Assembly (NCBI RefSeq): GCF_021353235.1
Contig: NZ_JAJTWT010000004.1
Location: forward strand, 124,001 to 188,000
Direction of reading: 5' to 3'
Length of the DNA: 64,000 bases
Source of the DNA: Pelomonas caseinilytica
GTDB lineage: Bacteria > Pseudomonadota > Gammaproteobacteria > Burkholderiales > Burkholderiaceae_C
The notes under the pieces are model-generated. The model saw nothing but the letters and a program-made list of their open reading frames with translations, had not been told where the DNA came from and ran no database searches. The translations under genes were made by a program, and so were the position numbers. This document shows, piece after piece, positions 26,493 through 35,605 of the stretch. Numbering within the stretch: the first letter of the stretch is position 1; each line of letters starts with the position of its first letter.

Positions 26493-28870
26493 TGCGCGCC
26501 CTGGACCGCAAGCTGCTGCGCGACCTGCGCCAGATGTGGAGCCAGGCGCTGACCATCGCCCTCGTCGTGGCCAGCGGCATCGCCGGCTTCGTGACCAGCC
26601 TGTCGGCCGTGGACTCCCTCGCGCTGGCGCGGGAGCGCTTCTACGCCGAGGGCCGCTTCGCCGACCTCTTCGCCGGCGTGAAGCGCGCGCCCCGGGCCCT
26701 GGAGGCCAGCCTGCGCGAGGTACCCGGCGTGGCCGACGTGCAGACCACCGTCGAGGCCGCCGTGCGGGTGACCATCCCCGGCCTGAGCGACCCCATCATC
26801 GGCCAGCTGATCGGGCTGGACCGCAGGCAGCCGCCGCGCATGAACCTCGTCACCGTCGGTGCGGGCCAGGGCCTCGCGGCCCTGCGCGACACGGCGGCGG
26901 GCGACGGGAGCCTGCCGGCCCTCGTCAACGAAGGCTTCGCCCAGGCGCGCGGACTCAAGCCCGGCGACGCCGTGGACGCCCTCGTCAACGGCAGGCTGCG
27001 GCGGCTGCGCATCGTCGGCACCGCGCTGTCGCCCGAGTACATCTTCGCGGGGCTGTGGGGCATGCCCGACATGCGCGGCTTCGGCGTGTTCTGGCTGGAC
27101 CGCGACGCCCTGGCCGCCGCCTACGACATGCAGGGCGCCTTCAACCGCGTGGCCGTCAAGCTCGCGCCGGGCGCCTCCGCCGAGGACGCGGCGGCCGGCC
27201 TGGCCGCCCAGCTGGCGCGTTATGGCGGGCGCGACGTCTACGGCCGCGCCGACCAGGTCTCCAACCAGATGCTGGACAACGAGATCAAGGAGCAGCGCGT
27301 GCTCGGCACCGTGCTGCCGGCCATCTTCCTCGGCGTGGCGGCCTTCCTGCTCAACGTCGTCGTGACGCGGCTCGTCGGGACCCAGCGCGAGCAGATCGCC
27401 GCGCTCAAGGCCCTGGGCTACCCCAACGCCAGCATCGCGGCCCACTACCTGAAGCTGGTGCTGGCCATCGTGGCCGCAGGCCTCGCCCTGGGCGTGCTGG
27501 CGGGCGACAGGCTCGGCACCGGCCTGACGGCGCTGTACGCGGAGTTCTTCCATTTCCCGCGCTTCGAGCACGTGCTGGCGGCGCCGCTGCTGCTGGTCAG
27601 CGCAGGCATCACGGCAGGCACGGCGGTGGCCGGCACGCTCAGCGCCATCCTCGCCACCGTGCGGCTAGCGCCGGCCGAGGCCATGCAGCCGCCAGCGCCG
27701 GGCCGCTACCGGCGCACGCTGCTGGAGCGCCTGGGCCTGCGCGCCATGGGGCCGGCGCTGCGCATGACGGCGCGCAACATGGAGCGCCGGCCGCTGCGCA
27801 CGGCCCTGGCCGTGGGCGGCGTCGCGGCGGCCGTGGCCATCACCATCATGGGCAACTACTTCCGCGACGCGATGGAGGCCATCATCGACACGCAGTTCAC
27901 GCTGTCGCTGCGCGGCGACCTCACCGTCTGGACGGCCGACCCCGTCGACGCCGTCGCGGCGCGGCTGGAGCTCGGCCGCCTGCCCGGCGTGCAGGCCGTC
28001 GAGACGACGCGCTTCGTGCCGGTGGCGATGAGCTTCGGCCACCGGCGCGAGCGCGTGCTGATCCGCGGCTTCGCGCCGCGGCCCGAGCTCTACCGCGTCG
28101 TCGACGTGGACAACCGCCAGGTCCTGCTCGAAGGCCGCGGCCTGCTGCTGACCGACCGGCTGGCGGCCAAGCTCGGCGTGAAGCCGGGCGACCGTGTGCG
28201 TGCCGAGGTGCTGGAGGGCGAGCCGCGCACCGTGGTCTTCGAGGTGGGCGGCACGGTGCGCGACATGATGGGCCTGAACGCCTACATCGACCGCGACGCG
28301 CTCAACCAGGCCCTGGGCGACGGCGACCTCGGCGGTGGCCAGGTGCTGGCCGTGCAGCGGGGCCGCGAGGCCGAGGTGCTGGCCGCGACCCAGGCCCTGC
28401 CGCGCGTGGCCGGCGCCTTCAGCAAGGCGACGATGGTGCGCAACATGCAGGAGATCAGCGCCCGCAACGTGCGCATCATGAGCACCATCCTGACGGTGTT
28501 CGCCAGCGTCATCGCGGTCGGCGTGGTCTACAACAACGCCCGCATCGTGCTGGCCGAGCGCGGCTGGGAGCTGGCCTCGCTGCGCGTGCTGGGCTTCACC
28601 CGCGCCGAGGTCTCGGCCATGCTGCTGGGCGAGATGGCCATCACCATCGCCATCGCATTGCCGCTGGGCATGGGCCTGGGCTGGGGGCTGATCCACGCCA
28701 TCTCGGAGCTGCTCAAGTCCGACCAATTCTTCTTCCCGGTCGTCATCCGCGCCCGCACCTATGCCTGGGCGGCCCTGTGCGTGGTGGCGGCGGGCCTGGC
28801 CAGCGGCGCCGTCGTGCGCCGCCGCATCGACCGGCTCGACATGGTGGCCGTCCTCAAGACAAGGGAGTGA
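26492..28870 (+). CDS. ABC exporter permease with two FtsX domains
   Basis: Large inner-membrane permease of 792 residues. TM1 near 17-38 (ALTIALVVASGIAGFV) is followed by a periplasmic MacB-PCD-like domain, a first FtsX helical bundle (about 265-390, LPAIFLGVAAFLLNVVVTRL), a second anchor near 445 (AVGGVAAAVAITIMGNY), a second periplasmic domain and a second FtsX bundle to the C-terminus. Two FtsX units in one chain match LolCDE/YbbP-type exporters, so the protein may supply both halves of the channel. The start overlaps the ATPase stop by one base. Confidence 0.92.
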
Positions 28871-28872
28871 AC

Positions 28873-30066
28873 ATGAAGCGATCGACCGCCCTCGCCTTCG
28901 CGGGCGCCACGCTGGCCGCCCTGGCCGCACTGGCCTGGGCCTTCGCGCCACGCCCGCTGGAGGTGGAGACCGCCGCCGTCGCCGAGGGCCCCTTTGAGGC
29001 CACCGTCGACGAAGACGCCCGCACCCGACTGCGCGACCGCTACGTCGTCTCCGCGCCGCTGGCCGGCCGGCTGGACCGCATCACGCTGCGCGAGGGCGAT
29101 GCCGTCACGGAGGGCCTGGTGGTCGCCACGCTGACGCCGGCCCTGTCCCCGCTGCTGGACGAGCGCAGCCTGCGCGAGCTGCAGGCGCGCGTCGAGGCCG
29201 CGCGGGCCGGCGTCGAGCGGGCCTCGGCACGGCTGGAGAGCGCCAAGGTGGCCGTGCTGCAGGCCGGCAACGAGGCACGGCGCAGCGAGGAGCTGGCACG
29301 CCAGGGTTTCGTCGCGCCGACCAAGCTGGAGTCCGACCGCCTCGCCCTGCTGGCCGCGCAGAAGGACCAGGAGGCCGCCACGGCCGAGCGCCACGTCGCC
29401 CTGCACGAGGCCGAGCAGGCACGCGCGGCTCTCGGCGCGGCCCAGCGCGGCGGCGGGCCGGCCTTCCCCATCAAGGCGCCGGTGGCCGGGCGGGTTCTGC
29501 GCGTGGTGCAGGCCAGCGAGGCCACCGTGGCCTTGGGCGCGCCGCTGCTGGAGCTGGGCGACACCGCGCGCATGGAGGTCGTCACCGACCTGCTGACCAC
29601 CGAGGCCGTCAAGCTGCGGCCCGGCCAGCCCGTGCACATCGAGCGCTGGGGCGGCCCGGGCGAGCTGCAGGGCCGCGTGCGGCTGGTGGAGCCCGGCGGC
29701 TTCACCAAGGTCTCGGCCCTGGGCGTGGAAGAGCAGCGCGTGCGCGCCCTCATCGAGCTGACCAGCCCGCCCGAGCAATGGCGCTCGCTCGGCGACGGCT
29801 TCCGCGTCGGCGTGCGCATCGTCGTGCAGGCCCGGCCGCGGGCGCTGCAGGTGCCGCTGGCGGCGGTCTTCCCGCGCACGGACGCGCTCGGCATGGCGGT
29901 CTTCGTCGTCGACGGCTCGCGGGCCCGGCTGCAGCCGGTGGAGGTGGCGGCCCGCAGCGCCACGCACGCCTGCGTCACGCAGGGGCCGGCGGCGGGCACG
30001 CGGGTGGTGATCTATCCGCCGGCGGGGCTGGCGGATGGCGGTCGGGTGAGGGGGCGGAAGATTTGA
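28873..30066 (+). CDS. HlyD/MacA-type periplasmic membrane fusion protein
   Basis: Adaptor of 397 residues anchored by an N-terminal helix (about 6-24). The chain shows a split lipoyl domain (YVVSAPLAGRLDRITLREGD and FPIKAPVAGRVLRVVQASEA) around an Ala/Glu/Arg-rich coiled-coil hairpin (about 90-160), then beta-barrel and membrane-proximal parts. It starts two bases after the permease stop, with a GGGAG ribosome-binding site. It presumably links the ABC permease to an outer-membrane channel; no TolC homologue is encoded here. Confidence 0.92.
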   Translation: MKRSTALAFAGATLAALAALAWAFAPRPLEVETAAVAEGPFEATVDEDARTRLRDRYVVSAPLAGRLDRITLREGDAVTEGLVVATLTPALSPLLDERSLRELQARVEAARAGVERASARLESAKVAVLQAGNEARRSEELARQGFVAPTKLESDRLALLAAQKDQEAATAERHVALHEAEQARAALGAAQRGGGPAFPIKAPVAGRVLRVVQASEATVALGAPLLELGDTARMEVVTDLLTTEAVKLRPGQPVHIERWGGPGELQGRVRLVEPGGFTKVSALGVEEQRVRALIELTSPPEQWRSLGDGFRVGVRIVVQARPRALQVPLAAVFPRTDALGMAVFVVDGSRARLQPVEVAARSATHACVTQGPAAGTRVVIYPPAGLADGGRVRGRKI

Positions 30067-30134
30067 AGGGGTGACGGCGGCGCTGGCTGCCGCATCGCGC
30101 TGGTTGCCGTGTGATGAGGTGGGCAGGGCCGGGC

Positions 30135-30704
30135 CTACCAGACCGCGTTGACCAGCAGCCAGTCGTCCGGAGCCAGCCCGTCCAGCATGCGCCGGATGGC
30201 ATCGTGATCGGGATCGGCCCCGACGGGCCGCAGGCAGGGCAGCAGGCGCAGCGCGGTCCGCCCTCGCACCCAGCGCCCGAGGTGGGCATCGGCGGGCGAG
30301 CGCATGTGCTGCCCGGTGAGGGCGCCCAGCCACTGCGCCAGCGAAGCGCCCGTCACCACCCGCCGCGCCAGCCCGGGCGGCAGGCCAGCGGCATGCGCCT
30401 CGTTGGCCATGGCCTGCCACGTCCGTGGCGGCAGCGTGGGCAGCGGGGTGGTCCACGCCAGCATCTGCAGCGACAAGGCCATGCTCGCGCCCTCTCGGCC
30501 GGCTCGCAGCCAGCCGAGGGCTTGCCCGGGTTCGGCCAGGCCCAGGCAGGCCAGCAGTTCGGGCGCGAGCGTGGGCAGGCGGCTCAGCGCCTCCTCGTGG
30601 ACGAAGGCGCCCTGCCGGGCGGCTGCACGCTGCCACTGCGCGAGCAGCAGGCCGCAACGGGAGGCCGGGAGCCTGCATCGCCCGCAGTGAACGACGAAGG
30701 CCAT
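30135..30704 (-). CDS. Hypothetical protein with N-terminal Cys motif
   Basis: Not recognised. The 189-residue product begins MAFVVHCGRCRLPASRCG, with three cysteines and a histidine that could bind a metal, followed by a largely helical Leu/Ala/Arg-rich body with several tryptophans and no signal peptide or membrane segment. The ATG at 30704 is preferred over one at 30710 because the GGAGG ribosome-binding site lies seven bases before the former but only one before the latter. It ends a run of three unrecognised minus-strand genes (32.5 to 30.1 kb). Confidence 0.6.
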   Translation of the reverse strand: MAFVVHCGRCRLPASRCGLLLAQWQRAAARQGAFVHEEALSRLPTLAPELLACLGLAEPGQALGWLRAGREGASMALSLQMLAWTTPLPTLPPRTWQAMANEAHAAGLPPGLARRVVTGASLAQWLGALTGQHMRSPADAHLGRWVRGRTALRLLPCLRPVGADPDHDAIRRMLDGLAPDDWLLVNAVW

Positions 30705-30735
30705 CGGCATCCCTCCAGTGCAGCGTCGGGGTGGG

Positions 30736-31281
30736 TCAGTGACAGCCCTGCGCACTCCCGTCCCTGACGATGGCGGTGGGCAGGCGGGAATGCGCCATGG
30801 CGTTGAAGACGGCCGCGGCACGGGCGCTTGAATTGGCGTTGCTGACGCCTCCTATCGTCGCCTTCGCGATGGACCAGTGGCCCAGCGGATTGTTGTCGAA
30901 GAAGACCGGCCATGGCCCCGCGTTCGCGCCGCCCGGGGGCGGGTTGGGGATGGTCAGGTCGGCGATGGCTCCCGGCACGGGCGGCGGCGCGTTGCCCGGC
31001 ACGTCGACCGAGATCCTCAGCCAGCACGGGAACAGCAGCGGGTTGTTCATGTTGTTGAACAACGAGAGGTTGGGTGCGGGGCCGGAGACACCGAAGCTCG
31101 CAGCGCTCCAGTCGATCTGGTTGCCGGTGCCGGCCACCACCCTCACCCCGCGGTAGAGCGGGTAGGGAAAGGCGACCCCCACCTCCGGTTCATCGGGCGG
31201 CGGAGGCGGTGCGGGCGGCAACTGCGCGCAGGCGGCGAGCAGGGCCATCGACAAGGACAGAAGCATGGACTTGTTCATCAT
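30736..31281 (-). CDS. Hypothetical lipoprotein
   Basis: Lipoprotein of 181 residues: signal peptide with lipobox LLAAC, a proline run (QLPPAPPPPPDEPEV) acting as a spacer, then a globular domain with YPLYRGVRVVAG and many Asn/Pro residues. It contains a cysteine pair far apart (PCWLRIS and the C-terminal GCH). I recognise no family. It lies downstream of the 370-residue unknown protein, separated by a strong hairpin, and upstream of another unknown gene. Confidence 0.68.
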   Translation of the reverse strand: MMNKSMLLSLSMALLAACAQLPPAPPPPPDEPEVGVAFPYPLYRGVRVVAGTGNQIDWSAASFGVSGPAPNLSLFNNMNNPLLFPCWLRISVDVPGNAPPPVPGAIADLTIPNPPPGGANAGPWPVFFDNNPLGHWSIAKATIGGVSNANSSARAAAVFNAMAHSRLPTAIVRDGSAQGCH

Positions 31282-31310
31282 GGTTTCCTGGGTTCATGAA
31301 TGAGGGGCGA

Positions 31311-31344
31311 GCCCCGCCCGGCGCAGCAGGCGGCCGGGCGGGGC
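31311..31344 (-). terminator. Perfect 12-bp hairpin between two unknown genes
   Basis: GCCCCGCCCGGC at 31311-31322 pairs perfectly with 31333-31344 around a 10-nt loop, just after the stop of the 370-residue gene (31366) and before the lipoprotein start (31281). There is no U-tract on the minus strand, so it may attenuate or stabilise rather than fully terminate. Confidence 0.5.
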
Positions 31345-31365
31345 CTTGGCTGGCGAGCGGGCGGG

Positions 31366-32478
31366 TCAGACCCAGGCCGCACCGGTGCGGCCCGGCCACC
31401 AGCCGGTCAGCTTGATGTGGCCGCGCCCGAGTTCCCAGGTGTTGAGCGGGTGATCGACACGCAGGAACTGCGTATCGCCGGCCGTGAAGTCCATGCGGAT
31501 GTCGAAGTTGGTTGCCTCCAGCGGGATGCCGGTGATCTGGCCATCCAGGCCACCGGAGACGCGCACCTTGTGCTCCTTCCTCTCGCTGCCCAGGTTGTAG
31601 GTCACCGTGGCGTGGACGATGTAGGAGCCGCCGTTGTCGAGCCACAGGTTGAGATAGGGGATCTCGCCCACCCAGCGCGGGATGATCACCCGGCCCGCGA
31701 ACGACGTGAACTCGTAGGCGTAGGCCACCGGCTTGCTCTCGACCTCGTTGACCTTGCTGGGGAAGATGCGCTTCTCGACGTTGTTCGTCGACGTGGTGTT
31801 CTTGTAGGAGCCCTTCAGCGAGGCGGACTGGTCGCTGCCCGTCATGGCCGACACACCGTCCACCGAGCCGACGATGCTGAACTCGCTGTTGTCCTCGCGC
31901 GAGCCGATGTTCACGCACCCGTCGGTGAGCCAGACGCGGGTGATCATCCCGAACCCCTGGTCGATCTTGCCGTCGTGGGCCTTGTTGTACTTCCGGGCCA
32001 CCTCCAGGATCTCGTCGTACTTGGCCAGCATGACGCTGGCGGGGTCCTCGACGTACTCCACGCCGAAGGCCGAGCCCGACGACGTCAGTGACCCCTTGGT
32101 GCCGAAGTCCCAGCTGCTCTGCACGCCCACCGTCACGGTGGTGCCGGTGGTGGGGTCGAAGTAGGGCACGTCGAACTTCACGCCCACGGATGACTGCTTC
32201 ACGTCGCCCTGCTCGAGGTGCCAGTCGGAACTCGAGGCCACGATGCCGGACGGGACCTCGATGTCCTTCTGCGCCCACTGGAACTGGCTGTCCGTGGGGT
32301 TGAACCAACCCAGGGCGCCGACCCGGATGGTCGGGTCCAGCGTCCAGTTGCCCCAGGCATACCGGTCCGTGTTGCGCAGCAGCCGCGTCAGCTGCACGTT
32401 CCATGCCGTGCCGCTCTCGTCCTCGATCCCGTTGGGCTGGGTGAGGGTTTGAAAACCTTGTTCGGTCGATCCAGACAT
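31366..32478 (-). CDS. Unrecognised beta-rich protein, possibly pore-forming-like
   Basis: Product of 370 residues without a signal peptide. It is rich in Ser/Thr/Gly/Asn/Trp and beta-strand-like alternation (TVTVGVQSSWDFGTKGSLTS, SASLKGSYKNTTSTNN, HATVTYNLGSERKEHKVRV), unlike its Ala/Arg-rich neighbours. Long Ser/Thr stretches flanked by amphipathic strands are seen in aerolysin/ETX-type beta-pore-forming proteins, but I see no diagnostic motif, so this is only a hypothesis. The ATG at 32478 has a GGAG six bases upstream; an ATG at 32490 is also possible. Its codon and amino-acid use suggests transfer. Confidence 0.7.
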   Translation of the reverse strand: MSGSTEQGFQTLTQPNGIEDESGTAWNVQLTRLLRNTDRYAWGNWTLDPTIRVGALGWFNPTDSQFQWAQKDIEVPSGIVASSSDWHLEQGDVKQSSVGVKFDVPYFDPTTGTTVTVGVQSSWDFGTKGSLTSSGSAFGVEYVEDPASVMLAKYDEILEVARKYNKAHDGKIDQGFGMITRVWLTDGCVNIGSREDNSEFSIVGSVDGVSAMTGSDQSASLKGSYKNTTSTNNVEKRIFPSKVNEVESKPVAYAYEFTSFAGRVIIPRWVGEIPYLNLWLDNGGSYIVHATVTYNLGSERKEHKVRVSGGLDGQITGIPLEATNFDIRMDFTAGDTQFLRVDHPLNTWELGRGHIKLTGWWPGRTGAAWV

Positions 32479-32708
32479 AACGATCTCCATGTCGAGTGAA
32501 TGAGGGAAGAGATGTGCTGACGCCCCGTTTCAGCGGATTGGCGGCAAATCCCATCACCGCAGTCCCGGCGACGGGCGCCGGCGGCCATGGATCGAGGTTG
32601 GTTTGACCGTCCCTGGCGTCGTGTCGGGCCGCGAGGCCCGCCGACGTCTTGTGCGCCCATCGTGCGGCGCCGCGCCCGGCGCCGTCCATACTCCCGATGT
32701 CGTAGGCC
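32479..32708. other. Intergenic region, no gene seen
   Basis: A 230-bp stretch between the start of the 370-residue unknown gene and the end of the LuxR-type fragments, both on the minus strand. It should hold the promoter of the unknown gene. I see no convincing palindromic operator or terminator with a U-tract. Confidence 0.5.
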
Positions 32709-32945
32709 TCAGCCTTCGGCGCTACCGGCGCCGTCGGAGCCTGCCGGGCCGAGCGCCATCAGCTGGGCCGTGCTGCGCAGGCCCAGCTTCCTCAGCAGGT
32801 TCTCGCGGTGTTTGCGCACCGTCAGGCTGCTGATCCCGAACTCGCGCGCGATCTCCTTGCTCGTGCGGCCCTGCAGGACGAGGGCCATCACCGCCCGTTC
32901 ACGCGCGGAGAGCGCTGCTGCGGCCTGGAGGCCCCTGGGGCTGCC
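32709..32945 (-). pseudogene. Second LuxR-type DNA-binding domain, lacking a proper start
   Basis: This open frame encodes a full LuxR/FixJ-type helix-turn-helix (LSARERAVMALVLQG, TSKEIAREFGISSLTVRKH) but has no start codon before the domain. The first usable codons are the GTG and ATG at 32894-32889, which would remove helix 1. It overlaps the end of the upstream LuxR-type frame by 47 bases in a different frame. The simplest reading is a duplicated HTH whose fusion to the first has been broken by an indel, or translational coupling of a truncated product. Confidence 0.5.
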
Positions 32946-33165
32946 TCAGCCAGCCTCGCAGCCGCGCGACGACGACCAGCCCCGCGGCGTTGTGCGCTCC
33001 CACCTTCGCGAACATGTTGCTGCGGTGCTTGCGCACGGTGGACTCGCTGATGCCCAGCGCGGCACCGATCTCCCGGCAGCTGAGGCCATGGGCGATGGCA
33101 TCGAGGATGTCGCCCTCCCGGGCCGTGAACGGCGAGGCGCCATGGGTCAACCGCCCGCCGGCCAT
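32899..33165 (-). CDS. Short LuxR-type HTH protein
   Basis: Product of 88 residues consisting of almost nothing but a LuxR/FixJ-type DNA-binding domain (SPFTAREGDILDAIAHGLSC, EIGAALGISESTVRKHRSN). There is no receiver, autoinducer or ATPase domain, and no good ribosome-binding site before the ATG at 33165. The same frame stays open for about 50 codons upstream but has no ATG or GTG start, so it may be the remains of a larger regulator. It lies downstream of a PEP-CTERM gene on the same strand, as LuxR-type regulators often do in exosortase loci. Confidence 0.55.
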   Translation of the reverse strand: MAGGRLTHGASPFTAREGDILDAIAHGLSCREIGAALGISESTVRKHRSNMFAKVGAHNAAGLVVVARLRGWLRQPQGPPGRSSALRA

Positions 33166-33321
33166 CGAGAGGGGGCGGCGCTCGCATCCGAGCTCCGCGA
33201 ATGGCGCATTCCAGCAAGCATGGCTCCCTCCCTCGCACCGGTCGATCGCCAGCGCGTTGCACGTATGCCTGCAGGGCCCGGCATCGTGCGGCCCGGCCCG
33301 GTGCCGGCACCGCGATTGATA

Positions 33322-34023
33322 CTAACCGACCGGTTGATAGGCGTGCCCGCCGCGTCGCTTCGCTCGCGCGGCCGCGCCCAACGCCACCGTCGCCAAGCCG
33401 GCGAGCATCAGCGCGGAGGATGCGGGCTCAGGCACGGTCGCAGCCACGTCGCCGGGGCGCACCGCGACCGCGGCCTGCCAAGCCGTCTGATCCGAACGCC
33501 ACTGGAAACCGCGGTTATTGCCAACGGTGTCCGCGTCGTAGAGGTGGAAGAACCAGGCGCTCCCCGGATGCTCCGCGTCCGCCGTGCCCGACCAGTAGCC
33601 ATAGTGCTGGATGTTCTGGAACGGACCGGCGTTCGTGAACGAATGGTCGGTATTGCCCAGCACCTCGTAAAACAGATAGCCCATCTGGCTGCCCGTGCAG
33701 TTGTACAGCGCGCACGGGCCGCTGCCGTCCGGGTTGCGCGAGGTCGGAAGCGACCAGTTGGCAAAGGAGCCCACCTGCAGGTTGGACGCCCAGGCCAGCT
33801 GACCCGCCCAGCTCCTGGGGCCGCTCGCGTTCCAGTCGCGCAGCCAGGTGAGATTCATGTTCGGGTCGTATTCCATCACCGCCCTGGGGTCGTAGGCGTC
33901 CACCTTGGCACCGGTGATCGTCCGGCCTTCCAGCGGCGCCAGCGCCGTCGCGGCATGGCTCGACGCCAAGGTTGCCAACGTGAAGATCAGTGCCGCAGCA
34001 CGGGGTTTGAAGTCGCCTGTCAT
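33322..34023 (-). CDS. PEP-CTERM sorted exported protein (DUF1566/Lcl-like)
   Basis: Protein of 233 residues: signal peptide (to about SSHAATA), a tryptophan-rich domain typical of DUF1566/Lcl-C proteins (DPNMNLTWLRDWNASG, LAWASNLQVG, YGYWSGTADAE, GFQWRSDQTAWQAAVAVR) and a C-terminal sorting signal, the motif VPEP, a hydrophobic helix (SSALMLAGLATVALGAA) and a basic tail. PEP-CTERM proteins are processed by exosortase/EpsH systems linked to exopolysaccharide; no exosortase gene is in this window. The ATG at 34023 begins the signal peptide. Confidence 0.85.
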   Translation of the reverse strand: MTGDFKPRAAALIFTLATLASSHAATALAPLEGRTITGAKVDAYDPRAVMEYDPNMNLTWLRDWNASGPRSWAGQLAWASNLQVGSFANWSLPTSRNPDGSGPCALYNCTGSQMGYLFYEVLGNTDHSFTNAGPFQNIQHYGYWSGTADAEHPGSAWFFHLYDADTVGNNRGFQWRSDQTAWQAAVAVRPGDVAATVPEPASSALMLAGLATVALGAAARAKRRGGHAYQPVG

Positions 34024-34181
34024 GGTCGCGGTCCTTGCGTGGGTGGTGGCCAGGGCGGCCACCCGCACCGGCCATCACCATCGACGGCCGAGATGCGATC
34101 TTGGTCACCGAGGCTGCGGCAGCCTTGAGCGAACGCAAGGAGGACGCGGAGCGGCGGCCGTCACCCTAGGGGGTCGACGGC

Positions 34182-34943
34182 CTAACGCGCCAGATAGCCG
34201 CCATCCACCGGGTAATACGCCCCCGTCACGAACGACGCCCGCTCGCTGCTCAGCCACAGCACCAGCTCAGCCACCTCCGCCGGCTCGCCGAGGCGGCCGA
34301 GGGGGTGCAGGGCGACCAGGGCCTGCTGGGTGGCGGGGTCGCCCTCCAGCGGCGCAATCATGGGCGTGTGGATGAAGGCGGGGCCGACGGCGTTGATGCG
34401 CACGCCCTGGGCGCCGTACTCCAGCGCCGAAACCTGGGTCAGGCCGACGACGCCGTGCTTGGCCGCCGTGTAGGCCGGCGCGTTGGCGAAGCCGACCTGG
34501 CCGAGGATGGAGGCGATGTTGACGATGGCGCCGCCACCGCCCTGGGCGAGCATCTGCGTGATCTGGGCCTTCATGCCGTAGAACACGCCGGAGAGGTTGA
34601 CCGCGATGACGCGCTGCCAGGCCTCGTCGGGGTAGCTGGCGGTGGGCGCCAGGTCGCCGCCGATGCCGGCGTTGTTGCAGGCGACGTCGAGCCGGCCGAA
34701 GGCCTCGATGGCGCGGCGCACCAGAACCGCACCGGCGGTCGGGTCGGCCACGTCGGCCGGGGCGAAGCAGGCCTGGCCGCCGGCCTCGCGCACGAGGCGC
34801 ACGGTCTCCTCCCCGCCCTCGGGCTGGAGGTCGGACACCAGCACGCGGGCGCCTTCACGGGCATAGGCCAGCGCCACGGCGCGGCCGATGCCGGAGGCGG
34901 CGCCCGTCACCAGGGCCACCTTGTCCTTGAGCAGCGGAGTCAT
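34182..34943 (-). CDS. SDR family NAD(P)-dependent oxidoreductase
   Basis: Classical short-chain dehydrogenase/reductase of 253 residues. Cofactor motif TGAASGIG at 13-20, an aspartate after beta-2 (VSDLQ) favouring NAD(H), NNAG at 90-93, and the catalytic Ser145, Tyr158, Lys162 set (YTAAK) are all present. The C-terminal [11 protein letters not shown] is typical. The substrate cannot be inferred. It lies 19 bp downstream of the Hsp20 gene on the same strand and may share its transcript. Confidence 0.93.
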   Translation of the reverse strand: MTPLLKDKVALVTGAASGIGRAVALAYAREGARVLVSDLQPEGGEETVRLVREAGGQACFAPADVADPTAGAVLVRRAIEAFGRLDVACNNAGIGGDLAPTASYPDEAWQRVIAVNLSGVFYGMKAQITQMLAQGGGGAIVNIASILGQVGFANAPAYTAAKHGVVGLTQVSALEYGAQGVRINAVGPAFIHTPMIAPLEGDPATQQALVALHPLGRLGEPAEVAELVLWLSSERASFVTGAYYPVDGGYLAR

Positions 34944-34962
34944 CGCGGGTCTCCCAGTTGGC

Positions 34963-35382
34963 TCAGCGGACGTTGATCAGCGTGTTGCTGCCGCCCGACC
35001 GCTTCGGCAGGGTCAGCTTGAGCACGCCGTTCTCGAACTTGGCCTCGGCGGCCTTCTCGTCGACGTTGCTGGCCAGGCGGAAGCTGCGCGAGGCGCTGCC
35101 GTAGTAGCGCTCGCGCACGAGCACGCGCTCGCCCTGCTTCTCCTCCTTCTCGCTCTTCACCTCGGCGGAGATGGAGACCACGTTGCCGTCCACGGAGACG
35201 CGGATGTCGTCCTTCTTCGCGCCGGGGATCTCGGCCTGCACGGTGTAGGCCTGGTCGGTCTCGCTCACGTCAATGCGGATGTCGGCCGGCGCGGGGTGGC
35301 GCTGGGCGAGCGGCGTCATGAAGCCGCGGAAGAGCTGGGGAAACATGTCGTCGAGCGGGTCGAGGCGGGTCAAGGCACTCAT
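34963..35382 (-). CDS. Hsp20/alpha-crystallin small heat shock protein
   Basis: ATP-independent holdase of 139 residues. A short N-terminal arm ([12 protein letters not shown]) precedes the alpha-crystallin domain (about 31-139) with the conserved [27 protein letters not shown] and A-x-x-x-N-G-V-L signature ([14 protein letters not shown]). The 223-bp gap upstream, shared with the divergent ABC transporter, contains a weak FNR-like palindrome (TTGCGCCACGTCAA, 35479-35492) and no other gene that I see. Confidence 0.94.
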   Translation of the reverse strand: MSALTRLDPLDDMFPQLFRGFMTPLAQRHPAPADIRIDVSETDQAYTVQAEIPGAKKDDIRVSVDGNVVSISAEVKSEKEEKQGERVLVRERYYGSASRSFRLASNVDEKAAEAKFENGVLKLTLPKRSGGSNTLINVR

Positions 35383-35605
35383 GGTGGGCTCCTGCGGGCG
35401 CCGGCCAGCGGGGCACCCGAAAAGTGGACTGGAAGCTGCCGGCCGATCACAAGCTTAGGAAGCCAGCGGCCGAAAGCTTTGCGCCACGTCAAGCGGCGTG
35501 CCCGGCATGGGGCGGCAGGCGACGCCGGCTCGGCGTGCCGTCCGACACCCTGGCGCCCGGGGGCGGTCCTAGGCTTGGCGCGTCTGCCACGCCGCCGCCC
35601 CCACC

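Noticed and set aside
32888-33310. Alternative 140-codon minus-strand frame over the LuxR-type domains
   Set aside because: It is a shifted reading of the same DNA, rich in Arg/Pro/Gly, without the HTH pattern that the chosen frames show.
35479-35492. FNR-like TTGCGCCACGTCAA between hsp20 and the ABC transporter
   Set aside because: Only eight of ten half-site positions match and neither half is intact; kept as a remark in the hsp20 entry only.
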